From assembly GCA_946886275.1 (NCBI GenBank), contig CAMPIH010000030.1, positions 1-18,234 of the forward strand: a stretch of 18,234 bases of DNA, written 5' to 3'. The stretch is from an uncultured Sphingosinicella sp. GTDB lineage: Bacteria; Pseudomonadota; Alphaproteobacteria; Sphingomonadales; Sphingomonadaceae. Under the pieces are notes generated by a model, which worked only from the letters and a program-made list of their open reading frames with translations, was not told where the DNA came from and ran no database searches. Positions 1-6,505 of this stretch are shown in pieces (position 1 is the first letter of the stretch; each line of letters starts with the position of its first letter). The translations under genes were made by a program, and so were the position numbers.

Positions 1-1355
1 TGATCTTCGGCCGGGTGAAGGGCGGCTTCACCGTCGACCTCGGCGGCGCCGTGGCCTTCCTGCCGGGCTCCCAGGTGGACATCCGCCCGGTTCGAGACGT
101 CGGTCCCCTGATGGACCTGCCGCAGCCCTTCCAGATCCTGAAGATGGACCGCCGCCGCGGCAATATCGTCGTCTCGCGCCGCGCCATCCTGGAGGAAACC
201 CGCGCCGAGCAGCGCTCCGGCCTGATCCAGTCGCTCACCGAAGGCCAGGTCGTCGACGGTGTCGTCAAGAACATCACCGATTATGGCGCCTTCGTCGATC
301 TCGGCGGAATCGACGGCCTCCTCCACGTCACCGACATCTCCTACAAGCGCGTCGGTCATCCGTCCGAAGTGCTGAACATCGGCGACACGGTGAAGGTTCA
401 GATCGTCCGGATCAACCGTGAGACCCAGCGCATCAGCCTCGGCATGAAGCAGCTCGAGACCGATCCGTGGGAAGGCGCGGCGGCCAAATATCCGCTCGAG
501 GGCGTGTTCAAGGGCCGGGTCACCAACATCACCGAATATGGCGCCTTCGTCGAGCTCGAGCCGGGCATCGAGGGTCTCGTCCACGTCTCGGAGATGAGCT
601 GGACCAAGAAGAACGTTCACCCCGGCAAGATCGTCTCGACCTCGCAGGAAGTCGAAGTCTCGGTGCTCGAGGTCGACGAGGAGAAGCGCCGGATCTCGCT
701 CGGCCTCAAGCAGGCCCAGGCCAATCCTTGGGCGGCCTTCGCCGACAAGCATCCGGTCGGCACCGAGGTCGAAGGGGAGGTCAAGAACTCGACCGAGTTC
801 GGCCTGTTCGTCGGTCTCGACGGCGACGTCGACGGCATGGTCCACATGTCCGACATCGCCTGGGGCGTCTCCGGCGAGGAAGCGCTCAACCTGCATCGCA
901 AGGGCGAGACGGTGAAGGCCGTCGTGCTCGACGTCGATGTCGAGAAGGAGCGGATCAGCCTCGGCATGAAGCAGCTCGAGCGTGGCGGAGTCGCGAAGGG
1001 CGGCACCGCCGGTGCCGGCGGCGGCGTCAACAAGGGCGAGACGGTCACCGTCAGCGTCCTCGAAGTGCGCGACGGCGGCCTCGAAGTGCAGGTCGGCGAC
1101 GACGGCGCGACCGGCTTCATCAAGCGGTCCGACCTCGGCCGCGACCGCGACGAGCAGCGTCCGGAGCGTTTCCAGGTCGGCCAGAAGTTCGATGCGATGG
1201 TGACCGGTTTCGACCGCTCGAAGAAGCCGAACTTCTCGATCAAGGCGCTCCAGATCGCCGAAGAGAAGCAGGCCGTCGCGCAATATGGATCGTCCGACTC
1301 CGGCGCGAGCCTGGGCGACATCCTCGGCGAGGCTCTGAAGCAGAAGAACGGCTGA
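1..1355 (+). CDS. rpsA: 30S ribosomal protein S1 (5' end outside window)
   Basis: Ribosomal protein S1 binds the 30S subunit and mRNA and helps translation initiation on structured or weak-SD messages. The reading frame is open from the first base (codons start at base 3, IFGRVKGGF), so the gene is truncated on its 5' side and the GTG at base 15 is internal. About 450 C-terminal residues of a roughly 560-570-residue protein remain. The visible part holds the end of one S1 (OB-fold) repeat, then three well-conserved repeats starting near GQVVDGVVKNITDYGAFVDL, GVFKGRVTNITEYGAFVEL and GTEVEGEVKNSTEFGLFVGL. Each of these ends in a RISLGxKQ motif. A more divergent last repeat (GETVTVSVLEVRDGG) and a short tail ending LGDILGEALKQKNG follow. 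The gene is followed by a strong hairpin and then ihfB, an order common in proteobacteria. Identification is essentially certain. Confidence 0.97.
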   Translation, partial: IFGRVKGGFTVDLGGAVAFLPGSQVDIRPVRDVGPLMDLPQPFQILKMDRRRGNIVVSRRAILEETRAEQRSGLIQSLTEGQVVDGVVKNITDYGAFVDLGGIDGLLHVTDISYKRVGHPSEVLNIGDTVKVQIVRINRETQRISLGMKQLETDPWEGAAAKYPLEGVFKGRVTNITEYGAFVELEPGIEGLVHVSEMSWTKKNVHPGKIVSTSQEVEVSVLEVDEEKRRISLGLKQAQANPWAAFADKHPVGTEVEGEVKNSTEFGLFVGLDGDVDGMVHMSDIAWGVSGEEALNLHRKGETVKAVVLDVDVEKERISLGMKQLERGGVAKGGTAGAGGGVNKGETVTVSVLEVRDGGLEVQVGDDGATGFIKRSDLGRDRDEQRPERFQVGQKFDAMVTGFDRSKKPNFSIKALQIAEEKQAVAQYGSSDSGASLGDILGEALKQKNG

Positions 1356-1363
1356 TCGTGGCG

Positions 1364-1396
1364 AGGGGGCAGGTCGGCCATTGCCGCCTGTCCCCT
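1364..1396 (+). terminator. Hairpin terminator of rpsA
   Basis: Starting 9 bases after the rpsA stop, bases 1364-1373 (AGGGGGCAGG) pair with 1387-1396 (CCTGTCCCCT), with one G-U wobble. After a single bulged T, CGGC (1375-1378) pairs with GCCG (1383-1386) around a CATT loop. The whole is about 14 base pairs. Only two T residues follow, so the U-tract is weak, as is usual in GC-rich alphaproteobacteria. Confidence 0.65.
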
Positions 1397-1564
1397 TCCA
1401 TGCCGCCGGCCTAAGGGCTTTCTCGGCATAGGATTGCTACCGACTAGTATATTGCTTTTGCGTCTCGGCAATGCGACTGATTTGAGTTAGCGACGTCGCG
1501 CCGGGGGAGCGCGGAGATCCGAGTCCGGCGGTTCCGGTGAATTCAAGTTGAGGAGGGGGGATAC

Positions 1565-1843
1565 GTGATCCGTTCCGAACTCGTCCAGAAATTGTGCGAC
1601 GACTATCCCGATCTGACGCTCAAGGAGGTCGAGCGGGTGGTTTCCGCCTTTTTCGATTCCATCGTTGCTCAGCTGCAAAATGGCGGCCGGGTCGAGCTTC
1701 GCGGCTTCGGCGCCTTCTCAACTCGCGGCCGCGACGCCCGCAAGGGCCGCAATCCGCGCACCGGCGAGCCGGTCGACGTCTCGGCGAAGAAAGTCCCCTA
1801 TTTCAAGCCCGGCAAGGAGATGCGCGAGCGCTTGAACGTCTGA
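1565..1843 (+). CDS. ihfB: Integration host factor subunit beta
   Basis: IHF-beta pairs with IHF-alpha (encoded elsewhere) to form a sequence-specific DNA-bending nucleoid protein used in replication, recombination and sigma-54 promoter architecture. The 92 residues match the family's usual length. They show the HU/IHF fold: N-terminal helices ([20 protein letters not shown]), the [22 protein letters not shown] beta region split as VELRGFGAF and GRNPRTGE, with the intercalating proline at about residue 64, and the C-terminal [16 protein letters not shown] helix. The start is GTG at 1565, supported by a strong AGGAGGGG ribosome binding site at 1551-1558. The 209-base gap from rpsA contains an AT-richer stretch (about 1427-1495) that probably carries its own promoter, although I cannot assign clear -35/-10 boxes. 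Confidence 0.95.
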   Translation: MIRSELVQKLCDDYPDLTLKEVERVVSAFFDSIVAQLQNGGRVELRGFGAFSTRGRDARKGRNPRTGEPVDVSAKKVPYFKPGKEMRERLNV

Positions 1844-1849
1844 CGACGT

Positions 1850-1878
1850 TGACGTGACGCGCCGGTCTCGCCACGTCA
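1850..1878 (+). terminator. Hairpin after ihfB
   Basis: TGACGTG (1850-1856) pairs perfectly with CACGTCA (1872-1878). Inside it, after a two-base bulge, GCG (1859-1861) pairs with CGC (1869-1871). It lies 6 bases after the ihfB stop and 8 bases before the tRNA gene. No T-run follows, so it may be a terminator or a processing structure of an ihfB-tRNA transcript. Confidence 0.4.
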
Positions 1879-1886
1879 GCGAAGAT

Positions 1887-1973
1887 GCGGACGTGGCGGA
1901 ACCGGTAGACGCTGGAGACTTAAAATCTTCTGCCCCACGGGGCGTGCGGGTTCGAGTCCCGCCGTCCGCACCA
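1887..1973 (+). tRNA. tRNA-Leu (anticodon UAA)
   Basis: This is an 87-base class II tRNA with an encoded CCA end. The acceptor stem is GCGGACG (1887-1893) with CGTCCGC (1963-1969), discriminator A1970 and CCA 1971-1973. The anticodon stem GGAGA/TCTTC encloses the loop CTTAAAA, placing TAA at 1921-1923. The long variable arm (about TGCCCCACGGGGCGT) and the T arm GCGGG-TTCGAGT-CCCGC are as expected for tRNA-Leu. It decodes UUA/UUG, rare leucine codons in a genome of this GC content. Confidence 0.95.
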
Positions 1974-1979
1974 GCCTTT

Positions 1980-2008
1980 CGCGGTCCGGCATGTCCGGAC
2001 ATCCCGCG
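1980..2008. other. Palindrome / hairpin between tRNA-Leu and the LuxR-type gene
   Basis: Bases 1991-2002 are a perfect 12-base palindrome (ATGTCCGGACAT). Read as RNA, the wider stretch can fold as CGCGG-TCCGG (1980-1989) against CCGGA (1995-1999) and CCGCG (2004-2008), with a four-base bulge. It could be the tRNA transcript's terminator or a dimeric-regulator operator about 108 bases ahead of the LuxR-type start codon. The sequence alone does not decide. Confidence 0.4.
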
Positions 2009-2080
2009 CGACCCTCGATCGTCGTTCGCCTACCTCATCGGCGAGCAGCGACTCATCCTGTGGACGGCAGGGACGACATG

Positions 2081-2115
2081 CTGCATTCAGTCGAGCCGGG
2101 GGGCCCTCGATGCAG
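2081..2115 (+). promoter_or_regulatory. Possible hairpin masking the start codon of the LuxR-type gene
   Basis: CTGCA (2081-2085) can pair with TGCAG (2111-2115), and TCGAG (2091-2095) with CTCGA (2106-2110), leaving a five-base bulge. The start codon (2110-2112) sits in the stem and the G-rich ribosome binding site in the loop. This is ten base pairs from an imperfect inverted repeat, so chance is possible. Confidence 0.3.
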
Positions 2116-3207
2116 CCGAAATTCCGTAGCGAGCAGATTTACGATGCCGCCCTGGATGACGATTGCTTCGCCAATCTCCCGTCGCTGCTGAACCAGGCCT
2201 ATGGCGCGCGATCCTGTACGCTGCATTGGCGCCACGACAGATATGACGCCGAGGTGATGGCGCATTCGGGCTATTTCAGCGACGCCCAACTGCAGGACTA
2301 TACCGAGAACTTCACAGGCTCCGACCTGTGGTCGCTGGCAGGCCTTCACCCGGACCGTGCCAACCAGGTCTGGAACTGTGACGAGCTCGTACCCGTCTCA
2401 ACATATGAGAAGACCGCCTTCTACAATGACTGGATCCGGGCAATGGGGGACGACACCTACCATTGCATCGGAATCGCCATGCAGACCCAATGGGGGTTCG
2501 GCTTCATCGGCCTTCATCGCGGCCGCACCCAGGGATCGTTCAGCGAGGAGCATGTCCGCGCACTGAAGGATGACGTCTCGCATCTGGGCCGGATGCTGAT
2601 GATGCGCGGCCGGCTCACCAGTGCCGATCGAATGGCGGTCCAGCGCAAGGCGATGGTGGACGTCGTCGGCCATGCGATGATGCTGGTGTCCGACTCTGGC
2701 CACATCGTCGATTCGAACGCCGCGGCCGAAGGCCTGCTTGGCCGACGCGACGGCCTGTTCCTGCAACGAGGGATGCTTCGCGCCTGCTCGTCCGTTGCTC
2801 AATCCCGGCTCGACGCGGCGATCGGGCGGGCGACCGCCCGCTCCGGTGGCGAAGCGAGCGGAGTGACCATCCCGAGGCCTGCCGGCGGCGAACTCGCGCT
2901 GTCGGTGATAGGCGCCGCGATCGCGGGCGGGCTTCGCCAGGCCATGATCATCGCCGCTCCGGTGGACGCCGATCCAAGCCTCGAGGGGCGGCTTCGCGAT
3001 CTGTTCGGGCTCTCCCGCGGCGAGGCGCTCCTCGCCGTGCGACTCTCGGAGGGAATGTCACCTGCCGACATCGCAGATGAGCGCCGGGTGGCACTCACCA
3101 CCGTCCGCACGCAGATAAAATCCGTTGCGGCCAAGCTCGGCTGCGGTCGGCAATCGGAGATCGTTGCGATCGTGAAGAGCCTGCCACCGCTCTCCGCCGA
3201 GCGATGA
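2110..3207 (+). CDS. LuxR-type HTH transcriptional regulator
   Basis: A 365-residue cytoplasmic regulator with a C-terminal LuxR/FixJ-type winged HTH at about residues 298-358. The domain reads LSRGEALLAVRLSEGMSPADIA, shown here as LSRGEALLAVRL then SEGMSPADIADERRV, followed by the recognition helix TTVRTQIKSVAAKLG and a terminal SEIVAIV helix. Residues 1-170 (WHLxGF-like and GIAMQTQWGFGFIGL segments) look like a sensory alpha/beta domain. Residues 180-285 (MMLVSDSGHIVDSNAAAEGLL) look PAS-like. There is no receiver domain and no clear acyl-homoserine-lactone pocket signature, so the signal is unknown. The ATG at 2110 follows a G-rich stretch (2098-2103). The gene stands alone, with the PilZ gene convergent downstream. 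Assignment to the HTH family is firm; target genes are unknown. Confidence 0.85.
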   Translation: MQPKFRSEQIYDAALDDDCFANLPSLLNQAYGARSCTLHWRHDRYDAEVMAHSGYFSDAQLQDYTENFTGSDLWSLAGLHPDRANQVWNCDELVPVSTYEKTAFYNDWIRAMGDDTYHCIGIAMQTQWGFGFIGLHRGRTQGSFSEEHVRALKDDVSHLGRMLMMRGRLTSADRMAVQRKAMVDVVGHAMMLVSDSGHIVDSNAAAEGLLGRRDGLFLQRGMLRACSSVAQSRLDAAIGRATARSGGEASGVTIPRPAGGELALSVIGAAIAGGLRQAMIIAAPVDADPSLEGRLRDLFGLSRGEALLAVRLSEGMSPADIADERRVALTTVRTQIKSVAAKLGCGRQSEIVAIVKSLPPLSAER

Positions 3208-3309
3208 CAGCCTGTTCTCTACATTTTCAGCTTCGGATCCTCAGCTCGGTCTGCCGCGGGCGCGCGCGAGAAATGCGCTCTTCGTCCGAAACGGACAATT
3301 GGCCTCGGA

Positions 3310-3648
3310 TCAGGCGGCCTTCTTCGCGGTCCATTCGCATTCGGTGAGGCTGATCGGATCGAGGAACATGCCGCCGACCCTGATCCCGATCTGCCAGCGC
3401 ACCTGCGCGTTGACCGGCCCGATGCCGGGAACGTCGAGCGCGACGTAGCTTCCGATCAGCACCGGCTCGGCGCATTCGGCCATGAAACCACAGGTCGAGA
3501 CGTCGCGGACCCTGACCTCGATCTCGTAGAGGTTGTGAGGGGACAGGCCGGTTCGTCCCTCGACGCTGTGGCGAACGCTCCGCCGAGGCTTGAAGCCCGG
3601 ATGAAGTGTGTTCGTCTCGTCCGTTTTGACGCCGCTGCTGCTGTCCAT
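3310..3648 (-). CDS. PilZ domain protein (c-di-GMP binding)
   Basis: A 112-residue single-domain PilZ protein, a cytoplasmic c-di-GMP receptor family. Both ligand-binding signatures are present: RxxxR at residues 22-26 (RRSVR) and DxSxxG at 49-54 (DVSTCG). The beta-barrel strands around GSYVALDVPGIGPVNAQVRW and IGIRVGGMFLDPIS match the family. I chose ATG at 3648, preceded by AGGG six bases upstream. The frame is also open to a TTG at 3699, which would add 17 residues with no family counterpart. It is divergent from the solute-binding lipoprotein gene (102-base shared promoter region) and convergent with the LuxR-type gene. No c-di-GMP synthase or phosphodiesterase is in the window, so its output process is unknown. 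Confidence 0.85.
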   Translation of the reverse strand: MDSSSGVKTDETNTLHPGFKPRRSVRHSVEGRTGLSPHNLYEIEVRVRDVSTCGFMAECAEPVLIGSYVALDVPGIGPVNAQVRWQIGIRVGGMFLDPISLTECEWTAKKAA

Positions 3649-3750
3649 GCGATACCCTAGACCTGCGATGGTGAAAGAGAGGTAAAGGCGGGGCTGCAAT
3701 CCGCGGCGGACAGGGTAAAAGGCGCTCCTGACCGCCGTCGACGGGAATAG

Positions 3751-5211
3751 ATGATCCTTCGCGCCTCAAAGCTTCTTCTTTGCGCTGCCTTCCTCGCCGT
3801 CTCGGCCGGCTGCGAGGACCCGCAGACCGGTCCGATCGAGGTGAGCGCGATCGGCCCGGCGCCGAAGATGGTGAACCCCAATCTCGAGCCGGTGCCGCCA
3901 CCCACTGCCCTTCTCCTTCAGGCGACCGCCCAAGGCCTCGTCCGCTTCGATTCGGCGGGCGAGATCGAGCCTGCGCTCGCCCAGAGCTGGATCGTCTCGG
4001 ACGACGGGCTTCGCTACACTTTCCGGCTGCGCCGGATCGACTGGCCGGACGGCAGCCGGGTCACCGCCGGACAGGTCTCCGCCCGGCTTCGGGCCGCCGT
4101 GAGCCGAGCCAGCCGCAATCCGCTCAAGCCCGTGCTCGGCGCGGTCACCGACATCGTCGCCATGACCGACGACGTGCTCGAAATCAGCCTTTCGGGGCCA
4201 AGACCCAATTTCCTCCAATTGCTCGCTCAGCCGCAGATGGGGATCATCCACAACGGCAGCGGCACCGGGCCCTATATTGTCTCTCATGAGGATGCGGCCG
4301 GGACCCTGCTGGTCCGGCGCTCACCCGAATCCGACGAGGAAACGGAGGAAAGCCCCGGCCCGCCAGGGCTCCTTCTGAGAGGGGAGCCGGCGGCGATGGC
4401 GATCGCCCGCTTCGTCCAGCAGGAGAGTGACTCCGTCCTCGGCGGCACCTTCGGCGATCTCCCGCTGGCGAGGGCAGCGAACGTCGCCGCCGCCCGCCTG
4501 CAGTTCGATCCGGTGTCGGGCCTGTTCGGGCTGGCTTTCGCGACCGTCGAGGGTCCACTCGGCGATCCCGAGATTCGCGCGGCACTCAGCATGGCGATCG
4601 ATCGCCAGGCGCTTGCGCAGGCGATGGGCGTCGCCGGAATCGCTCCGCGGACGAGCCTGGTGCCGCCGGGTACCGTCGAGATTCCGGCGCCGAGCCAGCC
4701 GGTCTGGGCCGCGTCGCCGCTGCCGATGCGGCGCGAGCTCGCCGGCCGGCGCCTGGCCGAGCTGGAGCTGGAAGCGCCGTTGCGGCTCCGCGTCGCGATG
4801 CCGGATTCCCCCGGCTACCGGATCGTCTTCGCCCATCTCCGCCACGATTGGCGTCTGGTCGGGGTGGAGGCCGAGCGGGTCGCGCCCGGCGCCGCGGCGG
4901 AGCTTCGGCTGGTGGACCAGGTGGCGCCTTCGGTTCTGGCTGCCTGGTATCTTCGCCATTTCACCTGCGATTCCAGCCCGGTCTGCGATCCGGCGGCCGA
5001 TCTCGCCCTGGAAGCGGCGCGAACGGCGCTCGCTCCGGCCGATCGACGGACCCAGCTCGCCACCGCCGACGGGATCCTCGCCGGCCTCGTGCCGTTCATC
5101 CCCTTGACGGCGCCGGTCCGCTGGTCGCTGGTGTCGCCGCGGCTGACGGGCTTCCGGACCAACCAGTTCGGCCGCCACCCGGTCGGCGAGCTCGTCGCGG
5201 AGACTGAATGA
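3751..5211 (+). CDS. Family-5 extracellular solute-binding lipoprotein (peptide/nickel type)
   Basis: 486 residues of the SBP_bac_5 family (DppA/OppA-like), which delivers peptides or other ligands to ABC importers. A lipoprotein signal peptide ends in LAVSAG-C with the lipidated Cys at about residue 21. Family features include the LLLQATAQGLVRFDSAGEIEP start, cited here as ATAQGLVRFDSAGEIEPALA, the PALAQSWIVSDDGLRYTFRL block, DGSRVTAGQV, and the later EIRAALSMAIDRQALAQ block. The middle and C-terminal parts are shorter and more divergent than in classical members. No ABC permease or ATPase is adjacent, so it is an orphan here. The ATG at 3751 has only a modest GGGA site before it. Its stop overlaps the next start by four bases (ATGA), so it is co-translated with the DUF4112 gene. 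The ligand cannot be told from sequence. Confidence 0.85.
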   Translation: MILRASKLLLCAAFLAVSAGCEDPQTGPIEVSAIGPAPKMVNPNLEPVPPPTALLLQATAQGLVRFDSAGEIEPALAQSWIVSDDGLRYTFRLRRIDWPDGSRVTAGQVSARLRAAVSRASRNPLKPVLGAVTDIVAMTDDVLEISLSGPRPNFLQLLAQPQMGIIHNGSGTGPYIVSHEDAAGTLLVRRSPESDEETEESPGPPGLLLRGEPAAMAIARFVQQESDSVLGGTFGDLPLARAANVAAARLQFDPVSGLFGLAFATVEGPLGDPEIRAALSMAIDRQALAQAMGVAGIAPRTSLVPPGTVEIPAPSQPVWAASPLPMRRELAGRRLAELELEAPLRLRVAMPDSPGYRIVFAHLRHDWRLVGVEAERVAPGAAAELRLVDQVAPSVLAAWYLRHFTCDSSPVCDPAADLALEAARTALAPADRRTQLATADGILAGLVPFIPLTAPVRWSLVSPRLTGFRTNQFGRHPVGELVAETE

Positions 5212-5654
5212 TGCCGATCGATCAGCAGCAATTCGACCAGATGGCCGATCGGCTCCCGCTGGGGCGGGACCCGGCCTCGGTCCGCCGGCGCGTCGAAGCA
5301 ATGGAGGGGCTGCTCGAACGCGCCTTCACCTTTCCGGGAACCCGGTTCAGGGTCGGAGTCGATTCCGTGGCCGGGCTCGTGCCCGTGCTCGGCGACGTCA
5401 TCACGGCGGCGATGGGGGCGTGGCTGATCTGGGAAGCGCGCAATCTGGGCATGTCGAAATGGCATCTCGCCCGGATGACCGGCAACGTCGCCTTCGACAC
5501 GGCCGTGGGCCTGATCCCATTCGTCGGCGACGCCTTCGACTTCCTGTTCAAGTCGAACTCGCGCAATTTGCGGATCATGAAGCGCTGGCTCGACAAGCAC
5601 CATCCGGCCACCCGGACGATCGAGGGCGAGGTGATCGGCCGCCGCGAGGACTGA
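5208..5654 (+). CDS. DUF4112 membrane protein
   Basis: 148 residues of the DUF4112 family, function unknown. The family pattern is clear: FTFPGTRFRVGVDSVAGLVP (residues about 42-61), VLGDVITAAMGAWLIWEA, RMTGNVAFDTAVGLIPFVGD, then FDFLFKSNSRNLRIMKRWL. The two GxxPxxGD repeats lie at the ends of short hydrophobic segments, suggesting a small membrane-associated protein. Two ATG codons are adjacent (5208 and 5211); the first overlaps the preceding lipoprotein stop as ATGA. It is convergent with nadC, whose stop lies 6 bases away. Family membership is firm. Confidence 0.88.
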   Translation: MMPIDQQQFDQMADRLPLGRDPASVRRRVEAMEGLLERAFTFPGTRFRVGVDSVAGLVPVLGDVITAAMGAWLIWEARNLGMSKWHLARMTGNVAFDTAVGLIPFVGDAFDFLFKSNSRNLRIMKRWLDKHHPATRTIEGEVIGRRED

Positions 5655-5659
5655 GTCCG

Positions 5660-6505
5660 CTAGATCGGCTCGAAATCGAGGCCGATATCGACCGCCGGCG
5701 CAGACTGGGTGATCCTTCCGACCGAGATGAAATCGACCCCGGTCTCCGCCGCGGTTCGGATCGTCTCCAGCGAGATCCCGCCGCTCGCCTCGGTCGGGAC
5801 CCGGCCGGCGACCAGCGCCACCGCCTCGCGAAGCGCCGCCTCCCCCATATTGTCGAGAAGCAGATGGGTGGCCCCGGAGTCGATCGCCGGTCCGATCTGG
5901 TCGAGCCGGTCGACCTCGACGATGATCCGGCCGATGCCGGCGTCGCGCGCGCGCCGGACCGCTTCGCCGATGCCGCCGGCGACCGCGACATGATTGTCCT
6001 TGATCATCGCCGCGTCGTCGAGCCTCATCCGGTGGTTTCTGGCACCGCCCATTCGGGTCGCATATTTTTCGAGCACCCGAAGCCCCGGGAGCGTCTTGCG
6101 GGTATCGAGCAGGACGGCGCCGGTGCCGGCGATGGCGTCGACGTAGCGACGGGTCAGGGTCGCCACTCCCGACAAATGCTGGACGGTGTTGAGCGCCGAC
6201 CGCTCCGCGGTCAGCATCGGCCGCGCCAGCCCGCGAAGGCGAAGCAATATGTCGCCTTGGCCGACGACTTCACCGTCCTCCGCTTCGCGCTCGATCTCGA
6301 CCTCGGGATCGAGCGCCCGGAAGAAGGCCTCGGCGATCGGCAGCCCGGCGACGACGATCTGCTCGCGGCTTCGCATGACCCCGCCGAACCGTGCCTCGGC
6401 CGGTATCACCGCCGCCGAAGTGACGTCGCCATGATCGCCCAGATCCTCAGCCAGCGTCGCCGAGACGAAGGCGGAAAGATCGAAGCGGTCGAGGGCGAAG
6501 GTCAT
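5660..6505 (-). CDS. nadC: Nicotinate-nucleotide pyrophosphorylase (carboxylating)
   Basis: Quinolinate phosphoribosyltransferase converts quinolinate and PRPP to nicotinate mononucleotide, CO2 and PPi in de novo NAD synthesis. The 281 residues are the usual length. Active-site signatures are present: EDLGDHGDVTS (20-30), ERSALNTVQHLSG (101-113), DTRKTLPGLR (134-143), GGARNHR (153-159), IKDNH (168-172), E197 in VEVDRL, D218 in LLLDN and ASGGI near 240. The ATG overlaps the stop of the upstream S9 peptidase gene by four bases (ATGA), implying translational coupling. The product of NadA, encoded at 9237-10238, is its substrate, but the two genes are in different transcription units. Confidence 0.96.
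   Translation of the reverse strand: MTFALDRFDLSAFVSATLAEDLGDHGDVTSAAVIPAEARFGGVMRSREQIVVAGLPIAEAFFRALDPEVEIEREAEDGEVVGQGDILLRLRGLARPMLTAERSALNTVQHLSGVATLTRRYVDAIAGTGAVLLDTRKTLPGLRVLEKYATRMGGARNHRMRLDDAAMIKDNHVAVAGGIGEAVRRARDAGIGRIIVEVDRLDQIGPAIDSGATHLLLDNMGEAALREAVALVAGRVPTEASGGISLETIRTAAETGVDFISVGRITQSAPAVDIGLDFEPI

Noticed and set aside
280..970. Recurring sequence similarity within rpsA that could look like a DNA repeat
   Set aside because: It reflects the homologous S1 domains of the protein, not a DNA repeat element.
467..1414. A 315-codon frame inside rpsA
   Set aside because: Arg/Gly-rich out-of-frame shadow of the S1 repeats.
1854..2129. A 91-codon frame running over the tRNA-Leu gene
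   Set aside because: It translates through the tRNA and lacks a start site; the tRNA structure is unambiguous.
3284..3296. GTCCG-AAA-CGGAC hairpin between the LuxR-type and PilZ genes
   Set aside because: Five base pairs with a three-base loop and no U-tract; possible terminator but not distinguishable from chance.
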